The position numbers and the translations under genes are program-made. Under the pieces are notes generated by a model. The model saw only the letters and a program-made list of their open reading frames with translations. It did not search any database and was not told the DNA's origin. From Bacteroidales bacterium (GTDB lineage: Bacteria > Bacteroidota > Bacteroidia > Bacteroidales > UBA4181), in NCBI GenBank assembly GCA_031259205.1, contig JAIRLS010000183.1:1-24264 (forward strand): a stretch of 24,264 nt of DNA. The letters run 5' to 3'. Shown here piece by piece: positions 8,001-15,300 of this stretch. Each line of letters opens with the position of its first letter. The first letter of the stretch is position 1.

Positions 8001-9299
8001 GGAAGGATATACGGACAAATCAAGACCGATGAGCAGTTCGTAATATGTCAGGTCGAAAATGCCGTCATTTCCGTTGAGATAACAAGGCACAAAAATGACT
8101 TTTACTTTGTCGTCCGTTTCGTTTTTCAGGTTTGCTTCGGCTATTTCCCTGAGAATCGGGTCATAGTCCGCATCGTGCAGATTATGGGAAAGAATTTTGC
8201 CGTCCTCGTTTTTGAGGCCTGGGTTATGCAGGATTTGCTGGAGGTCTTTGCGGGGGCCGTAATGGTTGGCAGGGATCAGGATGAAGGCAATGACTTCCCG
8301 TTCGGGGGATTTCTTTTTCAATTCGCCCAGCGACTTGATGAAAATATCTATTCCCTTGTTTCTAAATTCATAGCGGCCGCCTATTCCGACAAAAAGCGGG
8401 TTTTCACTGATTTTTCCAAAAAGCGCAGCGGATACCTCTTTCATTTTTTTACGCGCCTGTTCGCGTCCTTTCTGGTAGTCGTCGCCTTGCGGGACGAAGG
8501 AATCTTCAAATCCGTTGGGGGTTACTAAATCCACTGATTTTCCCAGGAAATGCGTACATTCATTTCCTGTTATTTCGCTCACTGTGGTAAAGCAGTTGGC
8601 ATGCAGGGCGGAAAGTTTTTCCAGCGACTGTTTGGCGGTAACGCCAAATTCGGACGCCTTCAATTCCGGGTTATAGCTGTTCATGGCGCCGTAGAGGGGC
8701 AGTTGGTTTCCGGCAAGGCAGCGTCCCAATACAGTGGCATGCGTAGTGAATACGGTGGCCACCTGCGGCAGGTTCATCCGCAAATAAAGCAAACCGGTAC
8801 CGGTCATCCATTCGTGAAACTGTGCCAAAGCCGTGTCGCGAATGGTAAAATGATAACGAACGAAACTTTCAATCACTTTTCCGGCAGCATAGCCGAAAAG
8901 GGCGGGTTCCACATAATCCCACTGGCCGGAAAGAGAATCCAGCTTGAAGGTTTCCCAAAATTTGGAGAAAATAGCGTTCTTTTGTAGGGTAAATGACTGA
9001 AAATCGACAATAACCACAATAGGATTCCCGGCGATGTTCCACCGTCCGATTTTGATATGCAGCCCTTCTTCGTTGGCTTTGATTCTCCATGATTTAAACA
9101 GTTGAGAATCTTCAACAAATTCGGGATTCTCGTCGGTATCACGCCATACGTCCGGTCCTATCAGGATGTAATTGCTCCCGTATTCATTGACTAACGTCAG
9201 CGCTTTTGTGGATATTACGGTGTGAATGCCGCCCACTTTGTTGCATACTTCCCAACTCGTTTCAAAAATATAATCGGGTTTCATTAAGTTTGTATCCAT
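5055..9299 (-). CDS. glgP: Glycogen synthase (GT3-like) / alpha-glucan phosphorylase (GT35) fusion
   Basis: This 1414-residue cytoplasmic enzyme has two parts. Residues ~1-560 look like a eukaryotic-type glycogen synthase glycosyltransferase (FETSWEVCNKVGGIHTVISTKA at the start, YPSYYEPWGYTPLES later). From ~590 there is the DUF3417-type lead-in (LEELANNLWWCWNDDAEELF), then the phosphorylase body with YFSMEYGLHTSVKIYSGGLG and the cofactor motif EASGTSGEKAVMNGVL. Lys1168 of that motif should bind PLP. The phosphorylase part releases glucose-1-phosphate from glycogen or maltodextrin with phosphate; the synthase part would extend alpha-1,4-glucan. Such fusions are known in Bacteroidetes. The chosen start MDTNLMKPDYIF fits the family N-terminus and lies 43 bases after its own -7 box, so it is probably transcribed separately from the nag genes 206 bases upstream. 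No lesions seen. Confidence 0.93.
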   Translation of the reverse strand: MDTNLMKPDYIFETSWEVCNKVGGIHTVISTKALTLVNEYGSNYILIGPDVWRDTDENPEFVEDSQLFKSWRIKANEEGLHIKIGRWNIAGNPIVVIVDFQSFTLQKNAIFSKFWETFKLDSLSGQWDYVEPALFGYAAGKVIESFVRYHFTIRDTALAQFHEWMTGTGLLYLRMNLPQVATVFTTHATVLGRCLAGNQLPLYGAMNSYNPELKASEFGVTAKQSLEKLSALHANCFTTVSEITGNECTHFLGKSVDLVTPNGFEDSFVPQGDDYQKGREQARKKMKEVSAALFGKISENPLFVGIGGRYEFRNKGIDIFIKSLGELKKKSPEREVIAFILIPANHYGPRKDLQQILHNPGLKNEDGKILSHNLHDADYDPILREIAEANLKNETDDKVKVIFVPCYLNGNDGIFDLTYYELLIGLDLSVYPSYYEPWGYTPLESVAFHVPTITTTLAGFGLWVKEYAPDNTAVHVVTRTDSNDKEMISAISDNIFAASSLNEDEETKNREAAYQTSRIALWSNFIEYYKKAYDKALRDVQEVVVQFTPVKELVEDIPQMDKRPGIDLPKWKRMLINKNIPESLKALEELANNLWWCWNDDAEELFNAIDPETWIECEKNPVVFLEQIPYNKMKELEKNRSFMISLNSVHNRFVEYMKGKESQTDPKLAYFSMEYGLHTSVKIYSGGLGILAGDYLKEASDLNANMVAVGLLYRYGYFSQVISAGGEQIAFHDSQDFTKIPAIPIRDENGNWTTIGIVFPGRTLNARIWKVQVGRIDLYLLDTDFEDNIEQDRSITHHLYGGNEENRLKQEILLGVGGIRALRAMGLKLDVYHCNEGHAAFIGIERLFEYIHQCNLTFPEALEIVRSSSLFTTHTPVPAGHDSFPEGLMRMYISHYPNKLNITWEQFMGLGKINASDHNERFSMSFLAANLSQEINGVSRLHGKVSQNIFSPMWPGYIAEELNVGYVTNGVHVPTWTAVPWKRLYEKYFGNDFFNHQIDKERWNRIYDVPDKEIWNIRNQLRAEMIKYMKDHHLRKPAAKDYQNPKYIVDVAERFNKNILTIGFARRFATYKRAHLLFRNLDRLSKIVNNAEMPVQFIFAGKAHPADKAGQDLIKMIVEMSKRPEFIGRIVFLQNYNMELASHLVSGVDVWLNTPTRPLEASGTSGEKAVMNGVLHFSVLDGWWAEGYAKNAGWMLPEENAYDDSGAQDELDAETIYNLIENEIAPLYYFRGNDDVPSGWVRFVKNSIARVASNFSTTRMFNDYMNHYYLPLHKRKCKIVENDFEMAKELSSWKKKVFRSWESIEVLSVKTPDVLREQIMVGSEYKCEVVVDLNELDPEDVGVEFLIVEMLSEKGRAKLYEQKEFNLASVSGRTAVYEVSLLPMKTGAFEFGIRMFPKNPDLPHRQDFSLVKWV

Positions 9300-9505
9300 A
9301 TCATCATTAAATTTTAATAAATTTTCTTTCTACCAAAAACCTCAAAAGTACTAAAAAATGATAAACTACACTTTTTTTTGATAAATATTTTTGATAAAAA
9401 AAGTATGGGAAGCAAAAATGCCCATTGGCGGACGGTGATGCCCTAACGGAATTTTGGAACGGTTGGTAATCCGTAACGATGGTTTTTCGCGGACGCCGTT
9501 GCGGT
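9300..9505 (-). other. Intergenic region upstream of the glgP fusion
   Basis: The glgP-proximal half is very AT-rich and contains two near-identical TTTTTGATAAA stretches (about 9370-9400, plus-strand sense) and the candidate promoter at 9343-9350. The nagB-proximal half is GC-richer and holds no gene I can support. No convincing terminator hairpin with a T-run was found after nagB. Confidence 0.4.
9343..9350 (-). promoter_or_regulatory. -7 box (TACTTTTG) of the glgP fusion
   Basis: On the minus strand TACTTTTG matches TAnnTTTG exactly. It would place transcription start about 35-40 bases before the start codon at 9299. The surrounding AT-rich region fits a promoter. It lacks the ACG(T/C)TTTTTGAGGA element found upstream of the promoters at 15235, 22849 and 23944. 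Confidence 0.55.
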
Positions 9506-10270
9506 TCAGGCGAGCAGCGACGCGCTGTCCGTGTCGGCGTACAGTATGGCTTGCCTGTGTTTGCGCAGGCAGGTGGCCGGAATGGATTCGGAAACGTCGT
9601 CGTTGATGGTATGGTAAACCGCCCATGCCTTTGTTGATCCGGGTACCGTGCAAAAGATATACGCGGCGCGCATCAGTGCGGGAATGGTAAGCGAAAGCGC
9701 ATGGGTAGGCACTTCTTCGATAGCGTCGAAACAGCCGTCGTTGACCTGTTGCATTCTGCATGTCCGGTCTAAATTAACTGTCTTTACCCATTCGGGATCG
9801 TCAAAACGCGCTACATGCGGGTCGTTGAAGGCGATATGTCCGTTTTCCCCGATTCCCATGCAGACGATGTCCGCCGGATATTGCTGCAACAAAGCGGCAT
9901 AGCGAGAGCACTCTACATTCGCACAGGGATGGTTTCCGTCGAGATAATTGACGGAACGAAACGGTAAGTTGCCGAACACATGTTTTTTCAGGTAGCTGCC
10001 GAAACTTTGCGGCGATCCGGCAGGCAACCCGACGTATTCGTCCATGTGAAAGGCATTGATGCAACGCCATTCAATGTCTTTGTAAGAACATAACGCTTCG
10101 AGAAATTCGTTTTGCGAAGGGGCGGCTGCAAAAATCATGTTCAGTTCCGCTTTTTGTTCCAACAGGCTATGAATTACCGAAACGGCGTCCCGGGCTACCG
10201 AAACGCCCAATTCTTGCCGGTCGGGGAATATTCTTACGGTAAGACGATCTTTTTGGAAGGACTGTATCAT
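9506..10270 (-). CDS. nagB: Glucosamine-6-phosphate deaminase
   Basis: The 254-residue cytoplasmic enzyme should convert glucosamine-6-phosphate to fructose-6-phosphate and ammonia. Family signatures are present: FHMDEYVGLP with the catalytic-base Asp77, and GIGENGHIAFNDP with His145. Relative to the E. coli motif GVGNDGHIAFNEP, the Asp before Gly-His is Asn143, as in several Gram-positive enzymes, and the final Glu is Asp150. The sugar-phosphate binding loop reads AAAPSQNEF near residue 50. The length is slightly below the E. coli enzyme, consistent with the short NagB group. It starts 28 bases after nagA ends, on the same strand, so they are likely co-transcribed with the transporter. A related lactonase-type activity is possible, but context strongly favours deaminase. 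Confidence 0.88.
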   Translation of the reverse strand: MIQSFQKDRLTVRIFPDRQELGVSVARDAVSVIHSLLEQKAELNMIFAAAPSQNEFLEALCSYKDIEWRCINAFHMDEYVGLPAGSPQSFGSYLKKHVFGNLPFRSVNYLDGNHPCANVECSRYAALLQQYPADIVCMGIGENGHIAFNDPHVARFDDPEWVKTVNLDRTCRMQQVNDGCFDAIEEVPTHALSLTIPALMRAAYIFCTVPGSTKAWAVYHTINDDVSESIPATCLRKHRQAILYADTDSASLLA

Positions 10271-10298
10271 TTTTATTACTCGAAATAATTTGTTTTTG

Positions 10299-11489
10299 TT
10301 ATTGAAGATGATGAAAAAGTATGCGACCGCCGACCATTGTCAGCAATATATTGATATCTTTGTCGAAAATGACGATGTCGGCGTCTTTCCCTTTCATCAG
10401 GCTGCCTTTCGTTTTGTCGATGCCCATGATGCGGGCCGGAGTGGAAGCGGCCATTTGAATGGTCTGCAATAGCGGGAATTTGGCCGAATACAGGCACGTA
10501 CGCACGAGTCTGTCCGCAGTGGCTGTGCTGCCGGCAAAAGCCGATCTGTCGGGCAGTTTGGCCACTCCGTCCTCCACGATGACCGGCTGTCCGTTCCGGA
10601 GGCTGCCGATGATGGAAGCGCCTTCCGGCATTCCTGCCGCCCGCATCGAATCGGTGACGAGTGCGATATTTGCCGCCCCTTTGATCTGATACGTCAATTG
10701 CAGTAAACTCGCCGGAAGATGTATGCCGTCGGCAATGAGTTCCACCGTCATGCCGGGAATCAGAAAGGCCGCTTCTACCATTCCCGCGTAACGGTAGGCA
10801 TTGCGGCGCGTCACGCCCGACATGGCCGAATATAAATGTGTCACATGGGTAAAGCCCCATTCAAAGGCCTCCAGCGCCTCTTCATAGATGGCGTCGGTAT
10901 GGGCAATGGCAGGAAGAATGTTACAGGCGAGCAATGCGGCTGCAAATTCCCTGCTGCCTTGCAACTCCGGCGCCGCACTCCACCGTGCAATGTCGTTTGT
11001 CGCCTTCAGTATCGGCAAATATTCCGCCGGTTGCGGATTCCGGATATATTTCGGGTCCTGGGCGCCCCGCTGGTTCATGGAGAAGTAGGGGCCTTCCAGA
11101 TGCAGTCCCAGCATTTGCGCTCCTTTTTTGTTTTTGGAAAGGGCCTCGCGATACACGGAAATGGTATGCAGCAACTCTTCGCCGGTGGAGGCCAGCGTTG
11201 TGGGATACAGCGATGTGGTTCCATGAGCGGCGTGCATCTCGACCGCCGTCAGGTATGCCTCGACCGTACTGTCCATGAAATCGGCGCCTCCCGCACCGTG
11301 CGTATGCAGGTCAATGAATCCGGGCGACACATAATTGCCTTTGGCGTCAATTACTTCCGCATCGGGAAAACGGATATCCCCGCTGCCGATCTCGCATATC
11401 TTTCCGTTCTCCACGCAAACCTGCCCCTGAACGATTCTTGCAGGCGTAATAACAGCCCCGTTGATTATTTTAGTCCTCTTCCCGTCCAT
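10299..11489 (-). CDS. nagA: N-acetylglucosamine-6-phosphate deacetylase
   Basis: The 396-residue amidohydrolase-superfamily enzyme removes acetate from GlcNAc-6-phosphate to feed NagB. Metal and active-site motifs are in place: FIDLHTHGAGG (His62, His64), LHLEGPYFS (Glu132), AIAHTDA (His197), THLYSAMSG (His218) and LVTDSM (Asp280). HLYSAM replaces the more usual HLFNAM, a mild variation. The start MDGKRTKIINGAVITP overlaps the end of the transporter gene by 25 bases, which implies translational coupling. nagB follows 28 bases downstream. Length is typical. Context with a FucP/NagP-type carrier argues for import of free GlcNAc or a related amino sugar, phosphorylation by a kinase not seen here, then NagA and NagB. 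Confidence 0.93.
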   Translation of the reverse strand: MDGKRTKIINGAVITPARIVQGQVCVENGKICEIGSGDIRFPDAEVIDAKGNYVSPGFIDLHTHGAGGADFMDSTVEAYLTAVEMHAAHGTTSLYPTTLASTGEELLHTISVYREALSKNKKGAQMLGLHLEGPYFSMNQRGAQDPKYIRNPQPAEYLPILKATNDIARWSAAPELQGSREFAAALLACNILPAIAHTDAIYEEALEAFEWGFTHVTHLYSAMSGVTRRNAYRYAGMVEAAFLIPGMTVELIADGIHLPASLLQLTYQIKGAANIALVTDSMRAAGMPEGASIIGSLRNGQPVIVEDGVAKLPDRSAFAGSTATADRLVRTCLYSAKFPLLQTIQMAASTPARIMGIDKTKGSLMKGKDADIVIFDKDINILLTMVGGRILFHHLQ

Positions 11490-12769
11490 GATGTAATTTT
11501 ATGTCCGTACACAGCATAGAATACAAGATAAAAAAAGCAGGGAATCAAAGCGCTATAAGCCATCCTTGTCCCGACGGCGTCTGCCAGATAACCGTATATC
11601 AACGGCAAAACAGCATTTCCCGACAATCCCATGATCAGAATGGAAGAACCTGTTTTGGTGAAACGTCCCAGGTGATGAATGGCCAGCGGCCATATTCCGG
11701 CATAAATCAAGGCATTGGGTAAACCCAGCAGCGCAACGAACCAGATGGAAATCCCCATTTCATAACCCCGAAACATCATACTTCCCGGCACCAGAAGAAT
11801 GCAACAGGAAAAAATCATTCCTAAAATAGTGCAGATTCTCAACGCATTAACCTGACTGATAAAGGCAGGAATAAGGATGATTCCCGACACATAGCCGATG
11901 ATGGTGGCCGTGAGCGTAAAGGATGGGAAATATTTGGCGGTAATCAGATCTAAGCCCATCGACTGTGCATAACCGATGATGGTGTCAATGGCGATGACCT
12001 GTGTTCCGACGTGGAGAAAAATAGCTACAGCGCCCAATACCAGATAAGGAAACTGGATTACATATTTTTTTCCGGCATGTGCTTGCTGTGTTTCTTCGTT
12101 TTCATCTTCGGTATTGATTTCCGGAAGCGAGGAATAACGGATAAAAATCCCTATCGTTACCAGTAAAACGCTCAGGCAGGCGTAAGGCGTTATTACGCGG
12201 CGTATCAGTTCGTCCAGCGCTACGGTTTTTTCCGCTTCGCTCATGGTGGGAATGGCGGCAAAGAGTTCTTTGTCCGTCGCTTCCAGAATGACGGCGGCAA
12301 AGACGAGCGGCGAAATGATACCTGCCAACTTGTTGCATACTCCCATGATGCTCATTCGTTGTGCGGCGCTGTCAATACTCCCGATAATGGTGACCAGCGG
12401 ATTGGCGGCCGTTTGCAAAACGGCCAGTCCTGTGCCCATTGAGAACAGCCCGACAAGGAAAACGTGATAGGTTCGCGTCATGGCGGCGGGAACAAAGATC
12501 AATGCCCCGATAGCCAAGGCAAAGAAACCATACATGATTCCGCGCTTGAAACCTGTCTTTTTCAGCAAGATACCTGCCGGCATCGACATGACAAAATAGG
12601 CAATGTAAAAGGCAAAAGCCACCAAATACGACTGGAAATTGGTCAGTTCGCAAGCTATTTTGAAATAGGGTATCAGAATGGAATTTACCCATGATACAAA
12701 GCCGAATATGAAGAACATAAAGGCCAGTATCGCTATGGAAGTAGCTTGATTTCGATTATGGAATATCAA
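11465..12769 (-). CDS. nagP: MFS sugar permease, FucP/GluP/NagP type
   Basis: The 434-residue integral inner-membrane protein has about 12 hydrophobic segments. Family signatures are FFIFGFVSWVNSILIPYFK in helix 1 and GTGLAVLQTAANPLVTIIG, which is typical of the fucose/glucose/GlcNAc proton symporters. The region LPEINTEDENEETQQAHAG is the central cytoplasmic loop. Linkage to nagA (25-base overlap) and nagB makes an amino-sugar substrate such as GlcNAc the best guess; the gene symbol is given on that basis. It starts 22 bases after the oxidoreductase gene ends, so the nag module probably belongs to the same transcript as the exported enzymes upstream. Products released in the periplasm by those enzymes would be natural cargo, which is an inference. 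Confidence 0.85.
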   Translation of the reverse strand: MIFHNRNQATSIAILAFMFFIFGFVSWVNSILIPYFKIACELTNFQSYLVAFAFYIAYFVMSMPAGILLKKTGFKRGIMYGFFALAIGALIFVPAAMTRTYHVFLVGLFSMGTGLAVLQTAANPLVTIIGSIDSAAQRMSIMGVCNKLAGIISPLVFAAVILEATDKELFAAIPTMSEAEKTVALDELIRRVITPYACLSVLLVTIGIFIRYSSLPEINTEDENEETQQAHAGKKYVIQFPYLVLGAVAIFLHVGTQVIAIDTIIGYAQSMGLDLITAKYFPSFTLTATIIGYVSGIILIPAFISQVNALRICTILGMIFSCCILLVPGSMMFRGYEMGISIWFVALLGLPNALIYAGIWPLAIHHLGRFTKTGSSILIMGLSGNAVLPLIYGYLADAVGTRMAYSALIPCFFYLVFYAVYGHKITSWTGRGLK

Positions 12770-12791
12770 TATGAGAGAGATTATGTGCGGA

Positions 12792-13820
12792 TTATATAAT
12801 TTTTTTGACTTGACTCAACGCTTTTCGCCTGATTTCTTCCATATCGACGGATACACCGCCTCTGCGTTTGCTTTCGTCGGCGGCTTCCATGAAAGTGAAA
12901 ATTTCAAGTGTTTCTTCCGGAGTGACAGGCGAAATACCTGTTTGAAAGAATTTGACAATTTCTTTCAACAATGGGTCGTAGCCGTTATAGTCCCCCAAGG
13001 TTGTAATGCTTTTTTCACCGAAAGCATAACCGCCGTAGCCGGTTTTTCCTTCCCTCAACCCGCGGAACGTCCCGATGCGATCGCCTTCCCATACGCCTGT
13101 AACGAGGTCGGCGCCGGGCGTATGCACTCGCGTAACGGTTTTGCAGCCCGTACCCATAACGGTAAACAGGGCTTCAACGCCGTGTATCCCGTACCAGAAG
13201 AAATCGGGATGGGTTTTTTCCAACGGACTGGGGCTGAATGTTTCGGCTCCAAGTATCCTGCCTATGCTTTGTTGCTTGATGATGCTGTCGAAATTAGACA
13301 TATAACGTAGCGACGAAGAGGAAAATACCGGCGTATGGTAGTCTTTGGCCGCTTGAAAGATACTGAACGCATCTGCCAGCGATCCTGCCACCGGCTTATC
13401 GATAAACATTGTTTTTCCGGCTTTTAACACGGGGATAGCCTGTTCTAAATGCGGATGCCCGTCATTGGTTTCAAGAAAAATCACGTCGGTTTTTTCCAAT
13501 AATTCTTTGATCGAATTGACGATTTCCACACCTGATTTTTTCACTTCTTCGGTGATGTTCGGCACACGTTTTACGCTTGACTCAATATTCCTGCTGCCTT
13601 GCGGATAAGCCGCTACTATCTTGTATCCGCCGAAATCCGGCGATGCGTCTTCCCGGTTGAGCGATTTGGTGAAGGCAATGGCATGGGAAGTATCCAATCC
13701 TATGATGCCTGCGCGAAGCCCTTTCTTGACCGGCTCCCGTGCGTTGCCCGACGCCATTACCGACGCGGCCAATCCAATTCCGGCCATTGTTCCGGCCCGA
13801 ACAAATGAACGACGATTCAT
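12792..13820 (-). CDS. Tat-exported Gfo/Idh/MocA-family oxidoreductase (short form)
   Basis: The start is set at 13820 (MNRRSFVRAGTMAGIGLAAS), giving 342 residues with a twin-arginine signal. An upstream ATG at 13922 would overlap the preceding gene and bury the signal, so it is rejected. After the signal comes a Rossmann-type NAD(P) domain (LRAGIIGLDTSH) and the family motif at residues 139-143, here FIDKP instead of EKP, with the conserved Lys142. The C-terminal half has HPDFFWYGIHGVEALFTVMG, the His-containing substrate region. Tat export fits an enzyme that must carry a tightly bound nicotinamide cofactor across the membrane, as in the glucose-fructose oxidoreductase group. The substrate cannot be read from sequence; sugars, sugar acids and inositols are usual for the family. 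Spaced 31 bases from the upstream paralog. Confidence 0.85.
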   Translation of the reverse strand: MNRRSFVRAGTMAGIGLAASVMASGNAREPVKKGLRAGIIGLDTSHAIAFTKSLNREDASPDFGGYKIVAAYPQGSRNIESSVKRVPNITEEVKKSGVEIVNSIKELLEKTDVIFLETNDGHPHLEQAIPVLKAGKTMFIDKPVAGSLADAFSIFQAAKDYHTPVFSSSSLRYMSNFDSIIKQQSIGRILGAETFSPSPLEKTHPDFFWYGIHGVEALFTVMGTGCKTVTRVHTPGADLVTGVWEGDRIGTFRGLREGKTGYGGYAFGEKSITTLGDYNGYDPLLKEIVKFFQTGISPVTPEETLEIFTFMEAADESKRRGGVSVDMEEIRRKALSQVKKII

Positions 13821-13851
13821 CTCTCTTGTTTTTAATATATTATTGGTTTTT

Positions 13852-15195
13852 TCAAATTTTTGGTTCCCATCCCGGTTCGTAACTCCTGTTCCAGAAACGT
13901 TGTGCGTCGCTGTCGCCCACAATATGGCCGTCGGCAGGGTTGATGTCGAGCGTGCGGCCGGTTCTCAGGGAGATATTGGCCAACTGCATCAGCAAAGTGC
14001 ATTTGTGTCCGGCTTCCACACTCATGTTGAGCGGCGTCCCTTTCCGTATGCCGTCGAAAAAATTGAGGATATGGATGGCGTCTAACTGCTGAGCAGGACT
14101 GACCTTGTTTTGCGGGTCGATGACGATGTCGCTTTTAACTTCCTTGACCAGTTTGTTGCTCTTGTCGTATATTTTGTAGTCATTGCCTCCGGAGATGAAC
14201 AAACTACCATTGTCGCCGTAGAACAATACTCCTACGGAAGCATTTTCCGTCTGTTTGCCGTTACAACTGTGCCCTTCCCACAGCAAACTCGCTTCTTGTC
14301 CGAACTCAAGACTGACGATTTGCGTGTCGGGCGTTTCCCAATCGTCCCTGTGATAGTAACGGCCTCCGACGGAACTGACTTTGGTGGGGTATTTCAGATT
14401 CATTCCCCAACACAACAAGTCGATCATGTGTGTGCCGTTGTTCAGCGATTCGGCGGTGCCCCAGCGCCAGAACCAGTGCCAGTTATAGTGTACGATATTG
14501 TCTTTGTACACTGTGCGCGGCGCAGGCCCCTGCCACAAATCCCAATTGAGATATTCGGGTACGGCCGTTACTTTTCCCGTACCGATGCTTGGCCGGTTGT
14601 TCGCATACCATCCCTTACCGTAGTGCGGTTTTCCTATTATTCCGGACTGCAACGCTTCAATCGCTTCGATCACTTTAGGCCACGAACGCCGTTGCGTTCC
14701 TACTTGCAGTACTTTTCCGTATTTAGTCGCCGCCTCTACCAGCATTTCTCCTTCACGGGGGCAGTAACTGACGGGTTTTTCGAGATACACGTGCTTCCCC
14801 GCCTGCAATGCCATCAACGCCGCCGGCGTATGCCAATGGTCGGGCGTGGCAATAACAACTGCATCTATCTGACTGTCTTCAAAAACCTTACGGAGGTCTT
14901 TTTCGATTTTTGGCGTCTTGTCTTGAACTTTTTTCACTTCCTTGACGCACTTTTCGGCGGCTTGCCTGTCTACATCACATATTGTGACTATTTCACACGC
15001 CGCCTGCCGTACGAAATTCTGCGCCAAAGCCAATCCCCGGCTGTTTACGCCGATTATGGCCACGCGGATGCGGTCGGTCGCTCCCGCTATCCTGCTGTAT
15101 CCCGTTGCGCTAAATCCGGGCAACATGCCGCCTACAGCCAGCCCAACCGTACCGGCGCCGGCTTTCTTTAAAAAATCCCTTCTGGATGCCTCCAT
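13852..15195 (-). CDS. Tat-exported Gfo/Idh/MocA-family oxidoreductase (long form)
   Basis: The 447-residue product begins with a textbook twin-arginine signal, SRRDFLKKAGAGTVGLAVGG. The nucleotide-binding loop GVNSRG (49-54) is followed by CDVD (Asp74) and the family signature YLEKPVSY (Glu139, Lys140, Pro141). Thr255-His256-x-x-Asp259 in GTHMIDLLCWG supplies the catalytic His region. It resembles the large Planctomycete/Bacteroidetes subfamily with ATPDHWHTP. It lacks the features I associate with GH109 alpha-N-acetylgalactosaminidases, so hydrolase activity is not proposed. It is probably the first gene of a transcript: a promoter lies at 15235-15263 with the shared upstream element at 15285. 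Likely role: periplasmic oxidation or reduction of a sugar hydroxyl, for instance to a 3-keto sugar; the substrate is unknown. Confidence 0.87.
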   Translation of the reverse strand: MEASRRDFLKKAGAGTVGLAVGGMLPGFSATGYSRIAGATDRIRVAIIGVNSRGLALAQNFVRQAACEIVTICDVDRQAAEKCVKEVKKVQDKTPKIEKDLRKVFEDSQIDAVVIATPDHWHTPAALMALQAGKHVYLEKPVSYCPREGEMLVEAATKYGKVLQVGTQRRSWPKVIEAIEALQSGIIGKPHYGKGWYANNRPSIGTGKVTAVPEYLNWDLWQGPAPRTVYKDNIVHYNWHWFWRWGTAESLNNGTHMIDLLCWGMNLKYPTKVSSVGGRYYHRDDWETPDTQIVSLEFGQEASLLWEGHSCNGKQTENASVGVLFYGDNGSLFISGGNDYKIYDKSNKLVKEVKSDIVIDPQNKVSPAQQLDAIHILNFFDGIRKGTPLNMSVEAGHKCTLLMQLANISLRTGRTLDINPADGHIVGDSDAQRFWNRSYEPGWEPKI

Positions 15196-15234
15196 TGTTA
15201 TCCTATTTTAAAGTTCGATTTAAATATCAAAATA

Positions 15235-15263
15235 CAAATGTAACTCGAATTGCAACATGACAA
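15235..15263 (-). promoter_or_regulatory. Promoter upstream of the long Gfo/Idh/MocA gene
   Basis: On the minus strand TTG (15261-15263), 18 bases, then TACATTTG (15235-15242) fits the Bacteroidetes -33/-7 pattern. The start codon at 15195 lies about 40 bases downstream of the box. It splits the co-oriented run into at least two transcription units, with read-through still possible. Confidence 0.55.
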
Positions 15264-15284
15264 TCCTTTTTTTCCGTAAAAAAC

Positions 15285-15300
15285 TCCTCAAAAAGCGTCA
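15285..15300 (-). promoter_or_regulatory. Shared upstream element, copy 3
   Basis: The minus strand reads TGACGCTTTTTGAGGA. The core ACG(T/C)TTTTTGAGGA also occurs in the 30-base repeats at 22900-22914 and 23994-24008. In all three cases the element lies 42-44 bases upstream of the -7 box (here 42). It overlaps the last codon of the ceramidase-like gene. Likely an activator or alternative sigma-associated site. Confidence 0.5.

Noticed and set aside
13821..13922. Upstream ATG extending the short oxidoreductase by 34 residues
   Set aside because: It would overlap the preceding gene and place residues before an excellent twin-arginine signal.
13852..15195. Annotation as a GH109 alpha-N-acetylgalactosaminidase
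   Set aside because: It is a Tat-exported Rossmann protein of similar length, but it carries the ordinary EKP and DHWHTP signatures of Gfo/Idh/MocA oxidoreductases rather than the motifs I associate with GH109.
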